Under the pieces are notes generated by a model. It was not told the origin of the DNA. It saw nothing but the letters and a program-made list of their open reading frames with translations, and did not search any database. Position numbers and translations under genes: made by a program. From Sporolactobacillus terrae DSM 11697 (lineage in GTDB: Bacteria > Bacillota > Bacilli > Bacillales > Sporolactobacillaceae), in contig NZ_JFZC01000084.1 of NCBI RefSeq assembly GCF_000648615.1, positions 54,079 through 118,078 of the forward strand: 64,000 nucleotides of DNA, written 5' to 3'. Positions 57,252 through 64,000 of this stretch are shown one piece after another. Each line of letters opens with the position of its first letter. Position 1 is the first letter of the stretch.

Positions 57252-59579
57252 TCATTCGGTCAGCTCACGCGTTGTCTGTGTGCGTCTGCGGAAGAAAAGG
57301 CGATCGGCATACCCATACACCGCAAAAACAACCCAGGAGCCAGTCGCGATCGCTGCACCGGAAGCAAGTCCCGGCGTCCGGTACGTAAAGCGAATATGGT
57401 TATTGCCGTCGCCAACAGGAACAATCATCATTCCATCGGCGTCGAGGATCTGTACAGGAACGCCATCTACCGTTGCCGACCAGCCTCTATCATACGGTAC
57501 GCTGAAAAAGGCGTACTTGTCGACGTTGGCATGAATATCCGCCGTGAACCCGTGCCGATCGCGTGTGAACGTGGTTGCCGCTTCCTTCGCTCGTGCCTGT
57601 AAATCTTCAGAGTACTCCCCCTTTCCGGTCGTAAACAACTGGCTGTCCGGTAAGGGAATTAAATAATTTTTCACCTTTGACACGTCACGGTCTCTGATCA
57701 CGACAGCACGCAGTAAAACAAGATGCTTGTCATCATCTGGAATGTGTTGAAAACGGCTCTCAGTCACATAGTAATCGTACGTAAAGCCAATCGGCAGCGT
57801 ATCCTTATTCTCATAGACGTAGATCCAGCCGGTTCCATTAAAAAATTGTGTAAAAGGCTTCTCGCCGTCAATCTTTGTCGTGCTGACATAAAAGCGTTCC
57901 GAAAGCAGCGGATTCAAACCGTACGCTTCTTGAGGAATGATCGTTTTCACCCCTCTTGGTGAACCGATCGATTGGTAGAATTCAAAAATTGAACCGTTCA
58001 CCATACTCGTGAACGAATTAACCGTTGGCAGACCAGCGACCATCGCCAAATTCCATCCATCATCACTGATCCGAATCCGGTAGTCTTCATCCTTGGGCAA
58101 GCGCTGCTTCAACTCTGATCCGGTCCTCACCACCATGTTATAAGCTGCCTCACCTTTTTGATAATCATAAATGCTGTGCGTTGCAAAAATATTAAACAAA
58201 CCCAGTCCGCCGCAAAAAATAACCAATACCGTCAGCATGAGCGCATACCCGTGTTTCGCATGACGGAAGCGTCCGACAAGAGCATAGGTCGCCAAAAGCC
58301 CTGCTGCTGCAGCCACGAAGTAAAATAGAAATTGATCGTAATGAAAAACCGCGCTGCGCTGACTTTCACTCCACGGATAGAACAGAAGAAACGCCGCAAG
58401 CACCGCAAGGATCGATGCACAAATCAGCAAGCTTTTTTTGAGCGGAATCTCCGCACGCCGCTCAAGTGCAACTGCCGACATGAGCGCCATAATCAGTACC
58501 GGCATGTAAAACCAACGTGCGTAATACGAGGAATTCAGTACATAGAACAAACTGTTTAACAGCGGTATGGCAGCCATAATGAGACAGGCAATCATAAGGC
58601 GGCGCATCCAACCCTTTCCGGCAAACATTTGTGCGAGCACCAGAACCGGACCGAACAGCGGCAGATAGGCGCTGCTTGATGAGAAGTCCGATGGATAGAT
58701 GGCGGATTGATGCGGCATCAGGTCGGCTGGCATCACAAATGCTTTGATCAGTGCCAGATAGCGCGATCCGCTGTAAACAAGCGCATTGGGGCCGTAAAGA
58801 AACGCGTCCAAGCGCGGATTCTGCAACGTAAACAGAATGGCCGGGAGAAACAGCAGACAAGCCATACCAATCCCAAGCAGCCCTTCCCAGATGATCCGCG
58901 GCAGCCGGCACAGTGATTGCCGCCAGTCCTCACAAACATAGCGCAACAAGTAATAGACGATTAAAAAAACCACTTCACCGATGAAAAAGAAGAAATTCAG
59001 CGTTGCATTCAACGCCACTGCTGCAGCAAACCAACCTTTTTTGCGATCCGATACGAGCCGGTCGAAACCGGCAAGCAGCAGCGGAAAGAACGCGACAACA
59101 TCGTGAAAATGATTGAACATCAGGTTCACCGCGGAAAAGCCGGAAAAAGCATACAAAAGTGCACCAATTATTGCGTAACGACTGTCGGTAACATAGCGGC
59201 GCATATAGCCGTACGCGGTTACTCCGGCGATGCAGTATTTCAACAGAAACATCGGTCCGACCACATAAGGGAAGAAGGAAGCCGGAAAAATCAGACTCAG
59301 CCAAAAGAACGGACTGCCTAACGTATAGAAGCTGTACGAAGCAATAAAATTACTGCCCAAGTCCGTGGACCAGTTCCAGAACCAGTCCCCGCTCTTAATC
59401 GCCCGGTTACTGAGCATATTAAACGGAATCTGCTGATAATTGAAATCGCCAACCAGCGTGAATAAACCTTTGCTTGCAATAATTGAAGGAAGGAACATCA
59501 TTCCTGAAGAGATGAGACAAAGCAGAAAGACTTTCGTATAGTCCGAATGAATCATTTTTTTCATAGAGGTGGAAAACAT
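57252..59579 (-). CDS. yfhO: YfhO-family polytopic membrane protein
   Basis: A 775-residue protein with about twelve to fourteen membrane helices followed by a C-terminal extracytoplasmic domain (from about 450) and a last helix before a basic tail. DFNYQQIPFNMLSNRAIKSGDWFWNWS near the start and SFTSMVNGSIFEFYQSIGSP with FFSVPYDRGWSATVDG near the end are typical of YfhO, a GT-C-like family linked to glycosylation of lipoteichoic acid or other cell-surface polymers. AAGGAG precedes the ATG. It is monocistronic. Confidence 0.9.
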   Translation of the reverse strand: MFSTSMKKMIHSDYTKVFLLCLISSGMMFLPSIIASKGLFTLVGDFNYQQIPFNMLSNRAIKSGDWFWNWSTDLGSNFIASYSFYTLGSPFFWLSLIFPASFFPYVVGPMFLLKYCIAGVTAYGYMRRYVTDSRYAIIGALLYAFSGFSAVNLMFNHFHDVVAFFPLLLAGFDRLVSDRKKGWFAAAVALNATLNFFFFIGEVVFLIVYYLLRYVCEDWRQSLCRLPRIIWEGLLGIGMACLLFLPAILFTLQNPRLDAFLYGPNALVYSGSRYLALIKAFVMPADLMPHQSAIYPSDFSSSSAYLPLFGPVLVLAQMFAGKGWMRRLMIACLIMAAIPLLNSLFYVLNSSYYARWFYMPVLIMALMSAVALERRAEIPLKKSLLICASILAVLAAFLLFYPWSESQRSAVFHYDQFLFYFVAAAAGLLATYALVGRFRHAKHGYALMLTVLVIFCGGLGLFNIFATHSIYDYQKGEAAYNMVVRTGSELKQRLPKDEDYRIRISDDGWNLAMVAGLPTVNSFTSMVNGSIFEFYQSIGSPRGVKTIIPQEAYGLNPLLSERFYVSTTKIDGEKPFTQFFNGTGWIYVYENKDTLPIGFTYDYYVTESRFQHIPDDDKHLVLLRAVVIRDRDVSKVKNYLIPLPDSQLFTTGKGEYSEDLQARAKEAATTFTRDRHGFTADIHANVDKYAFFSVPYDRGWSATVDGVPVQILDADGMMIVPVGDGNNHIRFTYRTPGLASGAAIATGSWVVFAVYGYADRLFFRRRTQTTRELTE

Positions 59580-59758
59580 TTTAGGAGCTCCTTGTCTGAC
59601 ATTCTCGCAAACTTAATGGACCCTTCTATTTTACAATAAGACTACTCGAAGCTCAGCTTTGATCATATCATTCGTCACGTAATGGAATTTGTGGGATGAT
59701 AGAGTGAAAGAAAAGCGATGCGTTTCAAGCGTCGCCGGAATGTAGAAAGGCGATTGGC

Positions 59759-60439
59759 ATGAGCTATGATCTTCAGCCGCTGCTCCGCAGTTTCGCGGCA
59801 AAGCAAAATCAGGAAAATGCACGGGCGATGGCCCGCTATATGCGTGATCAATTCCCTTTTTTCGGCATTAAGACTCCGGAACGGCGTGCCGCTGTGCGTG
59901 ACTTTATCAAGCAATACGGTCTACCGGAAGCAAATCAAATTGAGATTGCTGTCAAAACACTTTGGAGCCATCCAAATCGTGAATGCCACTATGCCGCACT
60001 GGATCTGCTTGTTCGTCTTAAAAAACAGCTCAACCGCGAGCATTTACCGCTCCTTGAATGGATGATCACGAGCAAGTCTTGGTGGGACACGGTCGACTGC
60101 ATCGCCCCGCAATGCTGCGGTCCACTGTTTGCTCGTGATCCGCAGCTCATCCAGCGTTATGCCGAACCCTGGATCATCAGCGATCATCTGTGGCTGCGCC
60201 GTGCCGCGCTGCTCTTCCAATTGAAATTCAAAGCGCAGACTGATGAAGCACTGCTCTTCCGCTACATTTTACTCAATGCAGATTCGGATCAATTTTTCAT
60301 TAAAAAGGCGATCGGATGGGCATTACGTGAATACGCAAAGACCGCTCCCGATACCGTTGGCCGCTTTATTCATGAGCATCCGCTCAAGCCGTTGAGCAAA
60401 CGTGAAGGTCTGAAATGGCTGAACCGAAAGTCCCATTGA
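59759..60439 (+). CDS. alkD: AlkD-family DNA alkylation repair glycosylase
   Basis: A 226-residue all-helical HEAT-repeat protein. ARYMRDQFPFFGIKTPERRA, SHPNRECHYAALDLL, TSKSWWDTVDCIAP and DHLWLRRAALLFQLKFK match AlkD, which removes bulky or cationic N3/N7-alkylpurines without base flipping. The tryptophans and aspartate of the DNA-facing cleft (WWDTVD) are present. AAAGG precedes the ATG. The next gene follows by 19 bp, so the two are probably co-transcribed. Confidence 0.93.
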   Translation: MSYDLQPLLRSFAAKQNQENARAMARYMRDQFPFFGIKTPERRAAVRDFIKQYGLPEANQIEIAVKTLWSHPNRECHYAALDLLVRLKKQLNREHLPLLEWMITSKSWWDTVDCIAPQCCGPLFARDPQLIQRYAEPWIISDHLWLRRAALLFQLKFKAQTDEALLFRYILLNADSDQFFIKKAIGWALREYAKTAPDTVGRFIHEHPLKPLSKREGLKWLNRKSH

Positions 60440-60458
60440 TCAAGGAGGCTGAGCATCA

Positions 60459-61358
60459 TTGGAAAACGAAACCGTTGATACAATCAGAAAAGAAGTCGGC
60501 AAACGCCGTCTGACACTTCCCGACGGCACGAAACTACCGATTCTCGGACAAGGCACTTGGCATATGGGCGAGGATTGGAGCAAACGCGATACGGAAATCG
60601 AGGCACTTAGGCTTGGCGTACGGCTTGGAATGACGCTGATCGATACGGCAGAAATGTATGGCGAAGGACGCTCCGAATCCCTCATTGGCGAAGCATTGGC
60701 CGATCAACGCGATGCTTTGTTTCTCGTCAGCAAAGCCTATCCAAGTCATGCAACGCGCGAAAAACTTGCTGAAGCTTGCAATCACAGCTTGAAACGGCTT
60801 AAAACCGACCATCTGGATCTCTATTTGCTTCATTGGCGCGGCGGAACACCGTTAGAGGAAACGGTGCGCGGCATGGAAGCATTGAAGAAAGCAGGCAAAA
60901 TTTTACGATGGGGTGTCTCCAATTTTGACACAAAAGCTATGCAAGAACTGTGGTCGGTACCCGGTGGAAAAAATTGCGCCGTCAACCAAGTGCTCTACCA
61001 TCTCGGCTCCCGCGGTATTGAAGTCGATTTGCTGCCATGGCTGCGCGCGCACCAGGTCCCGATCATGGCCTACTGCCCGCTCGCCGAAGCCGGTTCACTG
61101 AAAGCAAAACTTTTGAAAAACCGTACGCTGAACCAAATTGCAGAAGCGCACGCGGCAACGATGCTTCAAATTCTGCTTGCCTGGACGGTGCGCCATGCGG
61201 AGCGCGATGGAATTCTTGCTATTCCGAAAGCAGCGAGACCGGAACATGTGCTGCTGAATGCACAGACCGCGGCAATTCGCTTGTCCACGGAAGAAATTGA
61301 GGAACTTGATCGCACCTTCCCGCGTCCCTCACGCAAAGTTCCGCTGGATATTGTTTAA
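60459..61358 (+). CDS. Aldo/keto reductase
   Basis: A 299-residue TIM-barrel NADPH reductase. LPILGQGTWHMGEDW starts the barrel; the tetrad is visible as Asp and Tyr in LIDTAEMYGEGRSE, Lys in FLVSKAYPSH and His in LYLLHWRG. The C-terminal ILAIPKAARPEHVLLNA binds the cofactor. TTG start with GGAGG at 10 nt. Physiological substrate unknown. Confidence 0.92.
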   Translation: MENETVDTIRKEVGKRRLTLPDGTKLPILGQGTWHMGEDWSKRDTEIEALRLGVRLGMTLIDTAEMYGEGRSESLIGEALADQRDALFLVSKAYPSHATREKLAEACNHSLKRLKTDHLDLYLLHWRGGTPLEETVRGMEALKKAGKILRWGVSNFDTKAMQELWSVPGGKNCAVNQVLYHLGSRGIEVDLLPWLRAHQVPIMAYCPLAEAGSLKAKLLKNRTLNQIAEAHAATMLQILLAWTVRHAERDGILAIPKAARPEHVLLNAQTAAIRLSTEEIEELDRTFPRPSRKVPLDIV

Positions 61359-61392
61359 GCCGAGGCCTTTTTTTACAGCCATTTGTCCATAG

Positions 61393-61434
61393 AGAAAAGT
61401 GCTTCCTGGATACGCCGGAAGCACTTTTCTTTTT
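61393..61434. terminator. Terminator between aldo/keto reductase and SAM hydrolase genes
   Basis: AGAAAAGTGCTTCC / GGAAGCACTTTTCT perfect stem with a 10-nt loop; flanking A/T runs make it bidirectional. Confidence 0.92.
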
Positions 61435-61473
61435 AATCCAATCCATTAACGGTTATTGCTCATCGATATAGCG

Positions 61474-62313
61474 TCACGCCTTACAAAGCGACAGGCGCCA
61501 ATTTGTGCCGGTACCGATGTTGTACGCTTTAGCAAAGGAACCCTGATTGATTGCCACACCAATATTTTCAAGCGAATTGATATACAGCAGCGGCTCGCCG
61601 ATCGCCACCTCGGCAAATGATTGGGCAAACACCACCGTATTCTCATAGACTGTCCGTGTGTCATTCTTTATCTTGACCGCTAACCGATCGCCGCGTGCCA
61701 CATCCAGTTCATGGAAGAGCTGGTGATCGATATTGGTCCACAGGTTACCGAAACGGACATCGAGTACATCAATTGTTCCTTGTACGTGATGATCCTCACG
61801 ATATGCGGGAACAATCGGCAGTTCAACCAGCGACTCGACCGGAACCGTTTTGCCAAAATGTTCATAGTCAATTTGCCCTGCCGCTAACTTTGCTCCGTTG
61901 AATGCATAAATATCACGACCGAAAAACGTAAACGATTCGCCGGCTGTCGGCAGTTTATTTACCTTCTCATCGAAAGTGCGCACACTCTCGATCCCTTCAA
62001 TGCGTTTGATATGCGTCAATGTCCCATTGTCCGGTGTAATGATGTATTGATTGCGTTGGGTTCGGGCAATCACGCTTCGGCGTGTCGATCCGACGCCAGG
62101 ATCAACGACGGACACGAATACCGTGCCTTCCGGCCAATAATCAATGGTCTGGCGCAGACGGTAAGAAGCCTCCCAAATGTTATACTGTGGAATATCATGC
62201 GTCAGATCATAAATTTTCAAGGTCGGATCGATCGAATTCGCTACGCCGTACATCGCGCAGACCGCTCCGTCCACAAGTCCAAAGTCGGTTTGAAATACCA
62301 ATGCATGCTTCAT
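61474..62313 (-). CDS. S-adenosyl-L-methionine hydroxide adenosyltransferase (DUF62)
   Basis: About 279 residues. ALVFQTDFGLVDGAVCAMYGV, FVSVVDPGVGSTRRSVIAR, ITPDNGTLTHI and FFGRDIYAFNGAKLAAG are the signatures of the fluorinase/chlorinase-like family. The non-halogenating members use activated water and split SAM into adenosine and methionine. ATG 62313 follows AAAGG at 8 nt. The gene lies directly after a T-box leader whose apparent specifier is AUG, so expression would rise when tRNA-Met is uncharged, in keeping with an enzyme that releases methionine. Confidence 0.9.
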   Translation of the reverse strand: MKHALVFQTDFGLVDGAVCAMYGVANSIDPTLKIYDLTHDIPQYNIWEASYRLRQTIDYWPEGTVFVSVVDPGVGSTRRSVIARTQRNQYIITPDNGTLTHIKRIEGIESVRTFDEKVNKLPTAGESFTFFGRDIYAFNGAKLAAGQIDYEHFGKTVPVESLVELPIVPAYREDHHVQGTIDVLDVRFGNLWTNIDHQLFHELDVARGDRLAVKIKNDTRTVYENTVVFAQSFAEVAIGEPLLYINSLENIGVAINQGSFAKAYNIGTGTNWRLSLCKA

Positions 62314-62365
62314 CACAATCACCTTTCCTTTTTTCTATCTTTCCACAATGATCCAATTAAAATCG

Positions 62366-62672
62366 AACAATCAAAAACCCCGCCCTTAATCGAACGACTA
62401 AGGACGGGGGTTCATTTCCGTGGTACCACCTTGTTTTACCGGGCATTCACATGACCGGTCTCAGCGAGTACATGCACGAGGCGTGCATAAACTCCGGTTT
62501 TTATAACGAGAACCTTAACTCGTCGCGGCTTACTTCAGGAAAATCCATTATTCAGTCACGCAGCTCAGAGGCCATGTTCGCGCTTTTGCTGATACTCCTT
62601 TTCACCAACCGGAGCTCTCTGTGAAAAAGCAAAGGCACTACTTCTTCTCTTCATTGCTTTTTTTATTTTCGT
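62366..62672 (-). ncRNA. T-box riboswitch leader, apparent methionine specifier
   Basis: The minus-strand leader contains the T-box core GGTGGTACCACG (62419-62430), followed by a terminator (CCCCCGTCCTTAGTC / GATTAAGGGCGGGG, then TTTTT; 62373-62412). Upstream is Stem I with AAGAAGTAGTG, the AGAGAG..GGTTGGTG distal loop elements and the specifier side GCGAACATGGCC. With the usual GAAC preceding the codon, the specifier is AUG (62575-62573). UGG or GCC one or two bases on would be alternatives if the loop were drawn differently. Controls the SAM hydrolase gene 50 bp downstream. Confidence 0.9.
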
Positions 62673-62678
62673 ACATTT

Positions 62679-62707
62679 ATTATTAGTCTCGGTTTAAAAA
62701 ATGTCAA
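62679..62707 (-). promoter_or_regulatory. Promoter of the T-box transcript
   Basis: TTGACA (62702-62707) and AATAAT (62679-62684) with 17-bp spacing on the minus strand; start expected near 62672. The remaining gap to 62984 shows nothing. Confidence 0.75.
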
Positions 62708-62984
62708 GTCAATCGCGGTTGCCTCTTCCTCAAACGCCAAAAGGCTCGTTTGGTTCTTCCAAATTTCTAATAAATCTTTTATACTATCCATTGAGAGAAG
62801 GCCTCTATTCCTGATGTATTCACCTTGGTCGGTATACATTTAGAATAAGGAGCCTTCTCCTTTTCGTCCAGTCAAAATTGGACTAAAAAGAAATAAAGAA
62901 AGAACTGCATGCCATCGCATCCTCTTACGCCCACATCAAATTTATCCCCCGAGAAACATTTTACACATAGCCTTTTACTTGAGA

Positions 62985-63650
62985 CTATTTTGCGGGATGC
63001 GCTCGATGCATTCGGTGATGCAGCACCGCCTCGCGGTTCACATGCACGGGGAGGAAACGGTCAAAGAAGAGAATAAAATACCCCATGCATAGGAAGCTGA
63101 TTAAGGTGCCGAGATTAATGCCAAGCAGTTCATGACGAAAAAGTCCAACCGCAAGACCAATAGCCAGCGGAATGCCGAGTGAAATCCGCTGTGCCAAGAC
63201 CACATTACCCTTTAGATACTTTTCACGCAAAATTTTCAGCATATCATCAAATGGATGCAAGACCAGATTCACCTTGAAATAGATGGATAGCGCGGCTGCG
63301 ATACAGAGTACGCCGATCACGCAGACAATCACGCGCAGCAGCCAACTATTTACAGTAATCGGCTGCATCACCAGCAGCCACAAATCGATCAAATACCCGA
63401 ACGACATCATATACAGAAAGTTAAAGACATCTTTGATCCCGTTCCAATGCTGTCTGAGCAAGTCGTCCGCCACGAGCACCACAAGCCCCATAATGATCAG
63501 TACGGTTCCAACAGTCAAACCTGTAGCGCTCGAAATATTGAGACTCGCTGCCGTCCATGGCGCCGAGCCAAACGCCGCCTTCACCGTCAGCGCATTTCCA
63601 AATGCATTTAATAGTACTGAAGTGCAGAGCCAAAGCAATCCCTTTGTCAT
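62985..63650 (-). CDS. YczE-like multi-pass membrane protein
   Basis: A 221-residue protein with about five or six helices. FGNALTVKAAFGSAPWTAASLNIS with the following TGLTVGTVLIIMGLVVLV is the family-defining repeat of COG2364/YczE proteins, and LVLHPFDDMLKILREKY resembles the second conserved loop. B. subtilis YczE sits beside srfA-sfp and has been linked to lipopeptide production, but no such genes are here. GGAGG lies 11 nt before the ATG. Function unknown. Confidence 0.8.
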   Translation of the reverse strand: MTKGLLWLCTSVLLNAFGNALTVKAAFGSAPWTAASLNISSATGLTVGTVLIIMGLVVLVADDLLRQHWNGIKDVFNFLYMMSFGYLIDLWLLVMQPITVNSWLLRVIVCVIGVLCIAAALSIYFKVNLVLHPFDDMLKILREKYLKGNVVLAQRISLGIPLAIGLAVGLFRHELLGINLGTLISFLCMGYFILFFDRFLPVHVNREAVLHHRMHRAHPAK

Positions 63651-63957
63651 TTGTTCGTCAATCCTCCAACGAGCTGATCATTGCATGAGTCACCGGCGCA
63701 GTTGCAGAGTTAACGTTACGCGCGTAGTTTTAGGCAGTCATCGATTTCTTCCTATGTCTCCCCACATTCTATCAGGGATGCTGTGAAATGCAAGTGAATG
63801 CTTTGATTCGCTACCCCTTTTCAGGTTTAATGCGCATCCCATTCGTTCGATACGTGTTGCATACGGTTTGATACGCGTTCTCGGATTCATTCCTCCGCGA
63901 ACGGCTTGATACTAAGAAAAACCGGGCAAAATACGCCCGGTCCTTAATCTCCAACCA

Positions 63958-64000
63958 TGTGTGATGGACTCGTGTCTTTTCGGTGCTGAATCGCCGCTTC
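63958..64000. repeat. Interspersed repeat, copy 8, cut by the window edge
   Basis: TGTGTGATGGACTCGTGTCT, CTTTTCGGTGCTGAATC and GCCGCTTC repeat the start of the block at 54668 with few changes. Just before it, 63849-63870 carries two GATACG units 21 bp apart. The gap from 63651 holds no gene. Confidence 0.8.

Noticed and set aside
62366..62672. SAM riboswitch upstream of the SAM-hydrolysing enzyme
   Set aside because: The conserved T-box core, Stem I elements and antiterminator identify a tRNA-sensing T-box instead.

Overview
The window reads as chromosomal DNA of a Gram-positive Bacillales bacterium. The supporting evidence is a ComK-type competence regulator, the YrrN/YrrO pair of U32 proteins, a PucR-controlled purine catabolic locus, a Bacillus-type single-cluster ferredoxin, a T-box leader, strong AGGAGG ribosome binding sites, frequent GTG/TTG starts and Rho-independent terminators. 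The family cannot be fixed from sequence alone. No rRNA or tRNA gene was seen.

Layout. 1-5.3 kb: the end of an M29 aminopeptidase, two methyl-accepting chemotaxis proteins, a VanZ-like protein and a 48-residue peptide. 5.3-6.6 kb: a D-serine dehydratase gene broken by a frameshift. 6.65-8.8 kb: an AAA ATPase overlapping a TOPRIM-like gene, probably a defence pair. 8.9-18.8 kb: a visibly AT-rich island with a relic type I-C mini-array (2 spacers), a type I-B array (13 repeats, 12 spacers), its leader and a complete operon cas6-cas8b1-cas7-cas5-cas3-cas4-cas1-cas2. It ends in an unrelated pair of 30-bp repeats 37 bp apart and a transposase remnant. 18.8-30.2 kb: a ketoglutarate-type permease, a GT4 glycosyltransferase with a partner, a LysE exporter divergent from a frameshifted MocR regulator, two tRNA-hydroxylation U32 proteins, a 3-hydroxyacid dehydrogenase, a PfkB-like fragment and manA.

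30.3-45.7 kb is a purine/urate catabolic locus: allantoin permease, allantoinase, ureidoglycine-glyoxylate aminotransferase, allantoate amidohydrolase, NCS2 urate/xanthine permease, HIU hydrolase, OHCU decarboxylase, PucR and an amidase. Every step from 5-hydroxyisourate onward is encoded but no uricase is. In its place are a Rieske non-heme iron oxygenase, a ferredoxin and a FAD/NAD(P) oxidoreductase. I infer that these form an alternative urate hydroxylase; this is the most interesting hypothesis in the window.

46-64 kb: a Drr-type ABC exporter, a GH13 alpha-glucosidase, an MFS transporter, D-amino-acid transaminase, a glycerol-1-phosphate-dehydrogenase-like protein coupled to a HAD phosphatase, comK, a PfoR-like membrane protein, YfhO, an AlkD-type glycosylase, an aldo/keto reductase, an S-adenosylmethionine hydroxide adenosyltransferase under a T-box leader (apparent specifier AUG, Met), and a YczE-like protein.

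Two repeat phenomena recur between genes. One is an interspersed GC-rich repeat containing GCATCAAC..GGGCGCGACCGC..GGCGCC..AGAGCATCTGCGCG, present in at least eight copies of varying completeness. The other is a set of short arrays with 21-bp phase, each with its own consensus.
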